DNA of 5,411 bases from Clostridia bacterium. GTDB lineage: Bacteria > Bacillota > Clostridia > Oscillospirales > CAG-272. The position numbers and the translations under genes are program-made. Below the pieces are notes generated by a model. That model searched no databases. It saw only the letters and a program-made list of their open reading frames with translations, and was not told the DNA's origin. Positions within the stretch are counted from its first letter, which is position 1; each line of letters opens with the position of its first letter. Below, piece after piece: positions 1 to 5,411 of this stretch. The stretch covers positions 1-5,411 of the forward strand of contig JAQXKW010000106.1 of assembly GCA_029010655.1 (NCBI GenBank), given 5' to 3'.

Positions 1-1
1 T

Positions 2-391
2 CATGCGGGAATCGATATAGGCTACCCGGACGATGTGCACTGCACCCCCGATATGGTTCTGGACGTGCTGGACAGACTTCAGGGAATCATCGATAACAAG
101 CTGGTTCTGGCGCACATGGGCGGATGCAGTCTTCCCGACGAGGTGCTGTTGAAGCTGTGCAAAAGGAACGTATACTTTGATACGGCGTTTGTCCTCCATT
201 CTTACACGGAAAAATGCGTGGAGATAATTAAATCTCACGGTGCGGACAAAATTCTCTTTGCAACCGATTCTCCGTGGGCAGGGCAAAAGGAGTACGTTGA
301 GCTGTTCAAGGCTCTGCCCCTGACAGAGACGGAAAAGGAACTGATACTGTATAAAAACGCCGCAAAGCTCTTAAAAATCGAAAAAACTTAA
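2..391 (+). CDS. Amidohydrolase family metal-dependent hydrolase, C-terminal part (5' truncated)
   Basis: The reading frame is open from the window edge, so the N-terminal half, with the usual HxH metal pair, is missing. The 129 visible codons end at TAA 389-391. The segment fits the amidohydrolase-2 (ACMSD-like) TIM-barrel family. It has HAGID at visible residues 1-5, AHMGG with His at residue 38, YFDTA near residues 58-62, and ILFATDSPW with Asp at residue 89. In this family these histidines and the aspartate bind the metal or catalyse hydrolysis or decarboxylation. The C-terminal YKNAAKLL is the typical closing helix (KNA..LL). No signal peptide can be judged. The substrate cannot be named; TatD-like hydrolases are more distant alternatives. 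It is separated from the next gene by 91 bp with a candidate promoter and is probably not part of the downstream operon. The GTG at 35 is not a credible start, since conserved family sequence lies upstream of it. Confidence 0.85.
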   Translation, partial: HAGIDIGYPDDVHCTPDMVLDVLDRLQGIIDNKLVLAHMGGCSLPDEVLLKLCKRNVYFDTAFVLHSYTEKCVEIIKSHGADKILFATDSPWAGQKEYVELFKALPLTETEKELILYKNAAKLLKIEKT

Positions 392-417
392 AAAATTTTT
401 ATAAAATTTCAAAAAAA

Positions 418-451
418 GCGAAACCAACGGCATCAAAAAGCTGTGTATATA
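418..451 (+). promoter_or_regulatory. Candidate ECF-sigma-type promoter for the sigma factor operon
   Basis: A GAAACC box at 420-425 resembles the AAC-containing -35 element of ECF sigma promoters. TGTGTATA at 442-449 follows at an appropriate distance, with 17 nt between GAAAC and TGTGTA, and partly resembles the CGTCTA/CGTA -10 elements of SigV/SigW-type promoters. An A-rich tract (about 411-417) lies just upstream, as is common in Gram-positive promoters. The site is about 30 bp before the sigma gene's start codon and is the only good candidate in the gap. Autoregulation is inferred; the -10 match is imperfect. Confidence 0.4.
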
Positions 452-472
452 GGTGAAGGGCGCTTAGTCAGG

Positions 473-484
473 ATGGTATACCAT
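473..484. repeat. Perfect 12-bp palindrome over the sigma factor start codon
   Basis: ATGGTATACCAT reads the same on both strands. It contains the end of the Shine-Dalgarno sequence (AGGATGG, 470-476) and the first two bases of the ATG at 483. It has no loop, so it is more likely a coincidence or a dimeric protein-binding site than an RNA hairpin. Pairing does not extend beyond 12 bp because both flanking bases are G. Confidence 0.4.
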
Positions 485-1028
485 GGATGATAAAGATATT
501 CTTGAGCTGTACTTGCGGCGTGACGAAGAAGCGATAAAGCAGACCTCGGATAAATACCGCAGCTACTGCATGAAAATTGCCATGAATATTTTGGGAAGTG
601 CGGAAGACAGCGAGGAATGTATAAACGACGCATATCTTGCCGCATGGAATTCAATTCCGCCCAAAATGCCGCAAATTCTTAAAGCATATCTGGGAAAGCT
701 GACCCGTAATATTTCCCTGAACCGATACAATTTGATGACTGCTCAGAAAAGAGGCGGAGGAGACTTTGCCCTGTCTCTGGACGAGCTTTCGGACTGTATC
801 GCCGATTCGGAAAAAGACGAGGAACAGCTTGCCGCGCTGATTGACGGTTTTCTCTACACACAGTCAAAGAAAGCCCGTCAGATCTTCGTCCGCAGGTATT
901 TTTACTGCGATCCCGTCGCAAAGATTGCAAAGCTCTTCGGAATATCGGAAAGCAGTGTGAAATCCATGCTTTTCCGAACACGGGAACGGCTTCGCCGCTA
1001 CCTTGCAGAAAACGGAATATCAGTATGA
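483..1028 (+). CDS. ECF-like sigma-70 family RNA polymerase sigma factor
   Basis: This 181-residue protein has the two-domain layout of extracytoplasmic-function sigma factors. Region 2 spans about residues 8-85: a helical start (DILELYLRRDEEAI), then EECINDAYLAAWNSI at 45-58, the core-binding and -10 recognition part. An LTRNISLNRYNLMTAQKRGGG stretch follows, with a linker at about 91-118. Region 4 spans about 120-175 and carries the helix-turn-helix VAKIAKLFGISESSVKSMLF, which recognises the -35 element. Length is usual for the family. The ATG at 483 is preceded by AGGATGG (470-476) with a 6-nt spacer. The stop TGA overlaps an ATG of the next frame (ATGA, 1025-1028), so it is translationally coupled to the membrane protein that probably restrains it. 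It likely directs transcription of its own operon. The family resembles uncharacterised Clostridia sigma factors; the signal it answers is unknown. Confidence 0.93.
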   Translation: MDDKDILELYLRRDEEAIKQTSDKYRSYCMKIAMNILGSAEDSEECINDAYLAAWNSIPPKMPQILKAYLGKLTRNISLNRYNLMTAQKRGGGDFALSLDELSDCIADSEKDEEQLAALIDGFLYTQSKKARQIFVRRYFYCDPVAKIAKLFGISESSVKSMLFRTRERLRRYLAENGISV

Positions 1029-1037
1029 AAGGCGGTG
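1028..1037 (+). promoter_or_regulatory. Ribosome binding site deciding the anti-sigma start
   Basis: AAAGGCGGTG lies 5 nt before GTG 1043. The in-frame ATG at 1025 has no Shine-Dalgarno-like sequence before it (the upstream bases are A-rich sigma-gene coding sequence), so this site favours the GTG start. Confidence 0.6.
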
Positions 1038-1042
1038 AAAAA

Positions 1043-1579
1043 GTGAAAAGCGAAAAAACGGCAAAAGCGTTAAGCCACATTGATGATTCTCTTATTGAAG
1101 AAGCAGACGAGTCCCGTATTATCTGTGAAAGAATCAGAGTGCGGCGAACGGTGCGGCTTTGCGGTCTTGCCGCCTGTCTTGTGCTGATTGTGGGGATATT
1201 TGCCCTTGTAAATAACGGAAATGATGTCCTTTTTAACGGGATCATCCTTGACGGCACGCCCGTTGAGCTGACGGTCAATACACAGCGGTCTGCCGTCGCT
1301 CCGGCTGACGCCTCAGCACTCGAATGTGTTGAATTTGCCCTTGAGTTCAAAAAGACAACCCAAATTCAATGTGAAGAAGCTGAAATTTCAGTAAGGGCAG
1401 GGAAAGGAGGACAAGTCACTGACGGTGACAGCTACACCGTAAAAGGCAATGTAACGGTTCGCGTATTAGTGCCGGAAAAAGACCTTTCCTGCGTTATCCG
1501 CACCGACAACGGCTCGGATATAGTGCTGAAAAAAGACCCTGCCACGTGCTCGTGGTACATTAATCTTGAAAATAATTAA
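1043..1579 (+). CDS. Probable membrane-bound anti-sigma factor (single-pass, no zinc motif)
   Basis: From GTG 1043 the protein has 178 residues; the alternative ATG at 1025 adds six. A charged cytoplasmic part (1-37) contains ALSHIDDSLIEEAD, a motif I recognise from small membrane proteins next to Clostridia ECF sigma genes, which could be the sigma-binding helix. One transmembrane helix follows (about 38-56, rich in L, A, C, V, I). The positively charged RVRR before it predicts an inside N-terminus. The remaining ~120 residues lie outside the cell and look beta-rich, with alternating hydrophobic residues (VTVRVLVPE) and cysteines at 94, 110, 150 and 169. There is no HxxxCxxC zinc anti-sigma motif and no recognisable RsiV-like sequence. 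The anti-sigma role is inferred from topology and the start/stop overlap with the sigma gene; a sensor without sigma-binding activity is the alternative. Confidence 0.7.
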   Translation: MKSEKTAKALSHIDDSLIEEADESRIICERIRVRRTVRLCGLAACLVLIVGIFALVNNGNDVLFNGIILDGTPVELTVNTQRSAVAPADASALECVEFALEFKKTTQIQCEEAEISVRAGKGGQVTDGDSYTVKGNVTVRVLVPEKDLSCVIRTDNGSDIVLKKDPATCSWYINLENN

Positions 1580-1585
1580 AAAAAT

Positions 1586-1591
1586 AAAGGA
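1586..1591 (+). promoter_or_regulatory. Ribosome binding site deciding the lipoprotein start
   Basis: AAAGGA ends directly against the ATG at 1592, leaving no spacer, but is 9 nt before the in-frame ATG at 1601. Normal spacing therefore favours 1601 as the start. Confidence 0.55.
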
Positions 1592-1600
1592 ATGAAAAAA

Positions 1601-2158
1601 ATGAAAAACATTAAAATTTTTGCAGCAATTCTCCTGTCCGTAATTATGATAGTATCCCTTGTTGCATGCGGCAACAAAACAGAGGACAATAACGGTACAA
1701 CAAACGAAGCAGAAGTAAACGACAAGGTTGAATCAAAAGACATTATTCCCGACGTTGACGAAAGCACAATGGGCGGAATTCTCTGGAACACCTTCGTGGA
1801 AGCATGCAAAACCAACACCACAACCGAAACTATCACAACTGCAATTTCTGAAAACTCCGGAGTTCAGTTCGCGCCTATGGTAATGGAGATTGAACCCGGA
1901 CTTCTTGCCGGCTTTGACAATAACGAAATTACCGGCTTTAAGTCAGGATATACTTTTTCTCCCATGATAGGCACAATACCCTTTGTTTCCTATGTATTTG
2001 AGCTTGAGGAGGGAGCAGACGCAGAGACGTTTGTAAATACTCTGAAGGAGTCCTCAAATCCCGCATGGAACATATGCACCGAGGCAGAGCAGACTGTTGC
2101 AGGTACTAACGGCAACTTTGTGTTCTTTGTAATGTGTCCCGAATCCATGGAGCAGTAA
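1601..2158 (+). CDS. Small lipoprotein of unknown function in a sigma/MBOAT operon
   Basis: The 185-residue product (188 if ATG 1592 is used) starts with a lipoprotein signal peptide: KNIK, a hydrophobic core at about 4-19, and the lipobox L-V-A-C with the lipid-bearing Cys at 23. A polar, Asn/Thr/Glu-rich linker (about 24-55) should span part of the wall. A compact domain follows, with EIEPGLLAGF near 96-105, ITGFKSGYTFSPMIGTIPFV near 110-129, a DAETFVNTLKE helix near 140-150, WNICTEAEQTV near 156-166, and a hydrophobic end FVFFVMCP. I know similar sequences only as unnamed Clostridia lipoproteins, so no function is assigned. Lying 21 nt after the anti-sigma gene and 37 nt before the acyltransferase gene, it probably acts with one of them: as a sensor, a folding partner or a glycan-binding accessory. 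The absence of any enzyme motif argues against catalysis. Confidence 0.82.
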   Translation: MKNIKIFAAILLSVIMIVSLVACGNKTEDNNGTTNEAEVNDKVESKDIIPDVDESTMGGILWNTFVEACKTNTTTETITTAISENSGVQFAPMVMEIEPGLLAGFDNNEITGFKSGYTFSPMIGTIPFVSYVFELEEGADAETFVNTLKESSNPAWNICTEAEQTVAGTNGNFVFFVMCPESMEQ

Positions 2159-2195
2159 TTGCAAAATAATCTCAATACTATGAGGGGGTGATAAA

Positions 2196-3599
2196 ATGCT
2201 GTTTTCAAGTATCGCTTTTCTGTACGTGTTTTTACCGGCGACTTTGATTCTGTATTTTATCGTCCCCTTTCGGTTTAAGAATGCGGTTTTGCTGGTTGCC
2301 AGTCTGGCATTCTACTTCTACGGTGAGCCCCTTTATACCTTTCTGATGCTCGGTACGGCTCTTTCGAGCTATGTGCACGGTCTGCTTATAGACAGATTTC
2401 GGGGAAAGACGCTGTCCAAGGTGTTTTTGTGGTCGTCAGTAATTACAAGCGTGCTTGTGCTGGGATTTTTCAAGTATTCCGATTTCTTTATCGGCAACGC
2501 CAACAAGCTGTTCGGCACGGACATTTCTCTGCTTGGTCTTGCCTTGCCCATAGGAATTTCCTTCTATACCTTTCAGACTCTCAGCTACACCATAGACGTG
2601 TACCGTGGGGACGCAAAGGTGCAGAAAAGCTTTATCCGTCTTGCAACGTATGTAACGCTTTTTCCTCAGCTTATAGCAGGACCTATCGTAAGATATACCA
2701 CCGTTGAAAAGGAGCTTTCGTCAAGAAAGCATACCTTTGAGAGCTTTTCTTACGGTGTTAACCGATTTGTAATCGGTATGGGCAAAAAGGTGATTATAGC
2801 CGATACTCTCGGCGCACTTGCAAGTTCTCTGCACGGTATGAATGAAACGACCGTGGGCGGAATGTGGCTTTATGCCGCCGCCGCTTCGTTGCAGATATAT
2901 TTCGACTTTTCGGGCTATTCCGATATGGCAATAGGGCTTGGAAGAATTTTCGGATTTCATTTTCCCGAGAACTTCAATTATCCGTTTATATCAAAAAGCG
3001 TCGCCGAATTCTGGAGACGCTGGCACATTTCTCTGGGCTCCTGGTTCCGTGATTACGTGTATATCCCACTGGGCGGAAACAGAGTTTCGCTCCCCCGATG
3101 GGGCTTTAACATTCTTGCGGTGTGGTTTCTTACAGGCTTTTGGCACGGCGCCGACTGGAATTTTATAGTATGGGGACTTTACTTTGCAGTATTCCTTGTG
3201 CTTGAAAAATTCTTTCTCAACAAGCTGTTTTCAAAACTGCCGTCTGTGTTTTCACGAATATATGTAACACTTGTAATTGCCGTCAGCTTTGTGATTTTCA
3301 ACGGAAACGGCATGGCAGGCGTTATATCCGACTTGGGAACTATGTTCGGGGCAGGGGGCGCACCGATTTGGAACGCTCAGACGTCATATTATCTGAGCGG
3401 CTATGCATTTGTGTTAATCGCCGCCGTTGTGGGCGCAACCCCGCTTGTAAAATCACTATTCACAAAACTGAAAGCGAGCAAAAGGCTCTGTTATATTGTT
3501 AATGCGGCGGAGCCCTTATTTCAAATCGGCGTTTTGCTTGTTGTCAGCGCATATTTTGTTGACGGCTCCTTCAGCCCGTTCCTTTATTTCAGGTTCTGA
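2196..3599 (+). CDS. MBOAT family membrane-bound O-acyltransferase (AlgI/DltB-like)
   Basis: This 467-residue polytopic membrane protein belongs to the AlgI/DltB branch of the MBOAT family. These proteins take an acyl group from a cytoplasmic donor and pass it across the membrane to an extracytoplasmic partner that modifies a cell-surface polymer. The start has the family's MLFSSIAFLYVFLPATLILY opening, followed by YTFQTLSYTIDVYRGD (about 124-139), FPQLIAGPIVRY (156-167), and the hallmark block FPENFNYPFISKSVAEFWRRWHISL with His277, then WFRDYVYIPLGGNR. The invariant catalytic histidine is in TGFWHGADWN at His317. The C-terminus (PFLYFRF) is also typical, and length is full. ATG 2196 follows GAGGGGGTG (2182-2190), five nt away. 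The gene is 12 nt before its DHHW partner. The acyl group is probably acetyl, and the target may be an exopolysaccharide, wall glycan or teichoic acid; the sequence does not say which. Confidence 0.95.
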   Translation: MLFSSIAFLYVFLPATLILYFIVPFRFKNAVLLVASLAFYFYGEPLYTFLMLGTALSSYVHGLLIDRFRGKTLSKVFLWSSVITSVLVLGFFKYSDFFIGNANKLFGTDISLLGLALPIGISFYTFQTLSYTIDVYRGDAKVQKSFIRLATYVTLFPQLIAGPIVRYTTVEKELSSRKHTFESFSYGVNRFVIGMGKKVIIADTLGALASSLHGMNETTVGGMWLYAAAASLQIYFDFSGYSDMAIGLGRIFGFHFPENFNYPFISKSVAEFWRRWHISLGSWFRDYVYIPLGGNRVSLPRWGFNILAVWFLTGFWHGADWNFIVWGLYFAVFLVLEKFFLNKLFSKLPSVFSRIYVTLVIAVSFVIFNGNGMAGVISDLGTMFGAGGAPIWNAQTSYYLSGYAFVLIAAVVGATPLVKSLFTKLKASKRLCYIVNAAEPLFQIGVLLVVSAYFVDGSFSPFLYFRF

Positions 3600-3611
3600 C
3601 CGGGTGAATGT

Positions 3612-4721
3612 ATGAAAAATTCCGTAAAAAATATTGTAGTAACGGTAGTATTCTGCACATTTATCGGCGTGTTTGTTATAATGTGCATGTACCGATTTTT
3701 TAACCCTGCAAGGTTTTCCGAAACGGAAAGGCGGCCTTTAGCGCAGTTTCCGCAGGATATATCATGGGAAAGCGTCGTTGACAAAACGGCAATAAATGAG
3801 TTTGAGGACTATTCGGCGGATCAGTTTCCCCTGCGGGAGCTTTTCCGCACCCTGAAAGCGAAATTTCAGATAAATGTGCTTCGCCTGAACGAGAATAACG
3901 GCATTGCGGTAAAGGACGGTTATTTTGCAAAAATAGAGCCGGAATTTACCGACGGTCTTGTTGACTACTCCGTAGGAAGACTTGAGTTTATATACGAAAA
4001 ATACCTGAAGGAAAACGGGGGAGAGAAGTATATATGCCTTGTCCCCGATAAAAACTATTTTTTCGGCAGGGACTTCGGCTATCCCGCCCCGGATTATAAC
4101 GCTTTGAAAGAGACGGTTATGTCGGCTCTCCCCGATATGACGTATATTGATATTTTTGACGCTCTCTCACTTGATGATTATTACCGCACCGATACCCATT
4201 GGCGGCAGGAAAAGATTTCGGATGTTGTGAAAAAGCTGTCAGAAGCTCTCGGAGTAGCAAGCAGCCTGTCGGGAAATTATACGGAAAACCGTCTTGAAGG
4301 ATTTCACGGCGTATATTACGGTCAAAGTGCTCTTAACCCCGACCCCGATACGCTGGTATATCTTACAAACGATATTATAGATTCGTGTACGGTATATGAC
4401 TACGAAACCGGCGAAACAAGCCCGATATATGCTCCGGAGCTTTTTGATGGGACAGACGGATACGACGTTTTTCTGTCGGGAGCGCGTGCGCTTTTAAGGA
4501 TAGATAATCCTTGTGCCGAAACAGATAAGGAGCTTATAGTGTTCCGTGATTCCTTCGGTTCAAGCATCTCTCCGCTCCTTGCGGAGGGCTATAAAAGCAT
4601 ATATTTGGTTGACATTCGTTACGTTTCGCCCGAAATTCTCGGCGATATGCTTGATTTTGAGGGAAAGGACGTGCTGTATCTTTACAGCGCACTTATTCTC
4701 AATCAGAAAGCATTCAAATAA
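3612..4721 (+). CDS. DHHW family protein, AlgJ/AlgX-like extracytoplasmic O-acyltransferase partner
   Basis: This 369-residue protein is anchored by one N-terminal helix (about 6-28) and otherwise lies outside the membrane. The early motif ARFSETERRPLAQFP (33-47) and DYSADQFPLRELF (66-78) are typical of the DHHW family. The SGNH-hydrolase-like catalytic parts are visible: TDTHW at 193-197 (Asp194, His196; the family name comes from DHHW, here DTHW) and FRDSFGSSISPLL at 311-323, with Ser314 as the likely nucleophile. IYLVDIRYV (330-338) is a conserved strand. In related AlgX/AlgJ proteins such residues transfer acetyl to polysaccharide. It follows the MBOAT gene by 12 nt, with GGGTGA (3602-3607) 4 nt before the ATG, and such pairs act together. 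It is the last gene of the transcription unit, ending just before a strong terminator. Substrate unknown. Confidence 0.92.
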   Translation: MKNSVKNIVVTVVFCTFIGVFVIMCMYRFFNPARFSETERRPLAQFPQDISWESVVDKTAINEFEDYSADQFPLRELFRTLKAKFQINVLRLNENNGIAVKDGYFAKIEPEFTDGLVDYSVGRLEFIYEKYLKENGGEKYICLVPDKNYFFGRDFGYPAPDYNALKETVMSALPDMTYIDIFDALSLDDYYRTDTHWRQEKISDVVKKLSEALGVASSLSGNYTENRLEGFHGVYYGQSALNPDPDTLVYLTNDIIDSCTVYDYETGETSPIYAPELFDGTDGYDVFLSGARALLRIDNPCAETDKELIVFRDSFGSSISPLLAEGYKSIYLVDIRYVSPEILGDMLDFEGKDVLYLYSALILNQKAFK

Positions 4722-4732
4722 AACGACAACTG

Positions 4733-4780
4733 AAAAATGACTGCCGCAAGTGAAATGAATCGCTTGCGGCAGTCATTTTT
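4733..4780. terminator. Bidirectional intrinsic terminator between convergent genes
   Basis: A perfect 18-bp inverted repeat (4733-4750 with 4763-4780) has a GC-rich core, GACTGCCGCAAG/CTTGCGGCAGTC. Inner pairing (4751-4753 with 4760-4762, one G-T wobble) gives a 21-bp stem and a six-base loop. Five As on the left and six Ts on the right give a U-tract on both strands, so it can end the plus-strand operon and the minus-strand antiporter transcript. It lies 11 nt after the DHHW stop codon and 10 nt beyond the antiporter's stop. Confidence 0.95.
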
Positions 4781-4790
4781 TGTATATTAA

Positions 4791-5411
4791 TTATAAAACA
4801 AACTGAAGTGTGCAGAACGCTGCGTATATTATCAAAAGAATTACGCCCTGCGCTCGTGTGAGCTTTCCTTTCAAAAGAGGGGGAAGTGTGAGAATTCCCA
4901 TAACCGCAAGCATTACGGGCAGGTCGATAATCAGTGATGCATTGACGCCTAAGAGAGTCTTTCCCGCAGGAATATCAAAGGGGGAGAGCAGGGGGGCAAT
5001 ACCGCTGACAAAAACAAGATTTAAGAAATTCGCTCCGATAATATTTCCGAGAGACAGGGCGCCGTGTCCCTTTATAAGCGAGGTAACGGCAGTTACAAGC
5101 TCCGGCAGGGAAGTTCCGAGAGCTACAAAGGTAAGGGCTATAACCGATTCGGGAACGCCCAGTTCTTCGGCGATAATCATTCCGTTGTCAACGAGAAGAT
5201 CGGAGCCTACGGCAATTAACGCCGCACCGATTATGAGAAATATAACCATTATAAAGGTGCTTTTTGCTTCGCCGTTTTCTTCGTTTTCTTCCGGAATTTT
5301 CGGCATTTTTACGGCAGTTTTAATATTAACAGCCATGTAAACTGCGAAAATAACGAGGAAAATAACGCCTGTTATGCGGTTGAAACGGCCGAAGGCATAA
5401 GCCGATATAAG
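4791..5411 (-). CDS. Na+/Ca2+ exchanger (CaCA) family antiporter, C-terminal part (5' truncated)
   Basis: The minus-strand frame is open to the right edge; 206 residues are visible, and the N-terminal third with the first alpha repeat lies outside. The family normally has about 310-330 residues. A membrane segment (about 15-30) is followed by an acidic hydrophilic loop, PEENEENGEAKS, that separates the two halves of such antiporters. The second alpha repeat follows: ESVIALTFVALGTSLPELVTAVTSL (88-112), with the GTSLPE signature and its ion-binding Glu104, and LGNIIGANFLNL (121-132). Three further hydrophobic segments end at QFVL. The family exchanges Ca2+ for Na+ or H+ across the cytoplasmic membrane; ion choice cannot be read here. 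The ATG at 5336 is an internal methionine, because coding sequence of the same family (LISAYAFGRFNRITG) continues upstream. It converges on the surface-modification operon and is probably unrelated to it. Confidence 0.93.
   Translation of the reverse strand, partial: LISAYAFGRFNRITGVIFLVIFAVYMAVNIKTAVKMPKIPEENEENGEAKSTFIMVIFLIIGAALIAVGSDLLVDNGMIIAEELGVPESVIALTFVALGTSLPELVTAVTSLIKGHGALSLGNIIGANFLNLVFVSGIAPLLSPFDIPAGKTLLGVNASLIIDLPVMLAVMGILTLPPLLKGKLTRAQGVILLIIYAAFCTLQFVL

Noticed and set aside
381..417. Possible terminator after the amidohydrolase (A/T-rich inverted tracts)
   Set aside because: The pairing is only A-T with no GC stem; it cannot be supported as an intrinsic terminator.
473..490. 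Five-codon upstream frame (ATG 473 to TGA 490) overlapping the sigma start
   Set aside because: It lacks its own ribosome site and is best explained by the palindrome around the true start.
679..1350. Long minus-strand open frame of 223 codons
   Set aside because: It runs antisense across the clearly coding sigma and anti-sigma genes, has low-complexity Ser/Arg-rich composition and no ribosome site or family features.
1402..1411. Perfect Shine-Dalgarno-like AAAGGAGGA inside the anti-sigma gene
   Set aside because: No start codon lies at a usable distance; the nearest GTG (1425) is 14 nt away and opens only a five-codon frame. The bases encode Gly-Lys-Gly-Gly.
1415..1429. Small inverted repeat GTCAC/GTGAC
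   Set aside because: Five base pairs inside coding sequence, too short to stand out from chance.
4810..5340. Plus-strand open frame of 176 codons opposite the antiporter
   Set aside because: The minus strand encodes clear CaCA motifs across the same bases; the plus-strand product has no recognisable feature and is a shadow.

Overview
The window looks like chromosomal DNA from a low- to mid-GC Gram-positive anaerobe of the Clostridia, most likely an Oscillospiraceae/Ruminococcaceae-type gut bacterium. This rests on the A-rich leaders, Shine-Dalgarno sites of the GGAGG/GGGGGTG kind, a Clostridia-type sigma factor (RYNLMTAQKRGGGDF core), and an MBOAT/DHHW pair of the kind common in Clostridia. 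The taxonomic call is recognition by eye, not a database result.

Layout: (1) positions 2-391 hold the C-terminal part of an amidohydrolase-family metal-dependent hydrolase whose start lies before the window. (2) Positions 392-482 are an AT-rich intergenic region with a candidate ECF-type promoter and a 12-bp palindrome over the next start codon. (3) Positions 483-4721 hold five tightly packed plus-strand genes: an ECF-like sigma factor, a single-pass membrane protein likely to be its anti-sigma factor, a small lipoprotein of unknown function, an MBOAT-family membrane O-acyltransferase, and a DHHW (AlgJ/AlgX-like) extracytoplasmic acyltransferase partner. (4) Positions 4733-4780 form a strong hairpin terminator with A- and T-tracts on both sides. 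(5) Positions 4791-5411, on the minus strand, hold the C-terminal two thirds of a Na+/Ca2+ exchanger (CaCA) family antiporter that runs off the right edge.

The five central genes are joined by a 4-bp ATGA overlap (or a 14-nt gap if the GTG start is used) and gaps of 21, 37 and 12 nt, with no terminator until the end, so they probably form one transcript. The sensible reading is a self-regulated envelope-modification operon. A membrane anti-sigma holds the sigma factor. An envelope signal releases it, and the sigma factor then transcribes its own operon. The MBOAT protein passes an acyl group (probably acetyl) across the membrane and the DHHW protein places it on a surface glycan. The lipoprotein, sitting between regulator and enzymes, is the least understood part. 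The logic resembles SigV control of OatA (lysozyme resistance) in Bacillus subtilis, but with non-homologous enzymes and an anti-sigma with no visible RsiV-like features. Function and regulation here are inferred.
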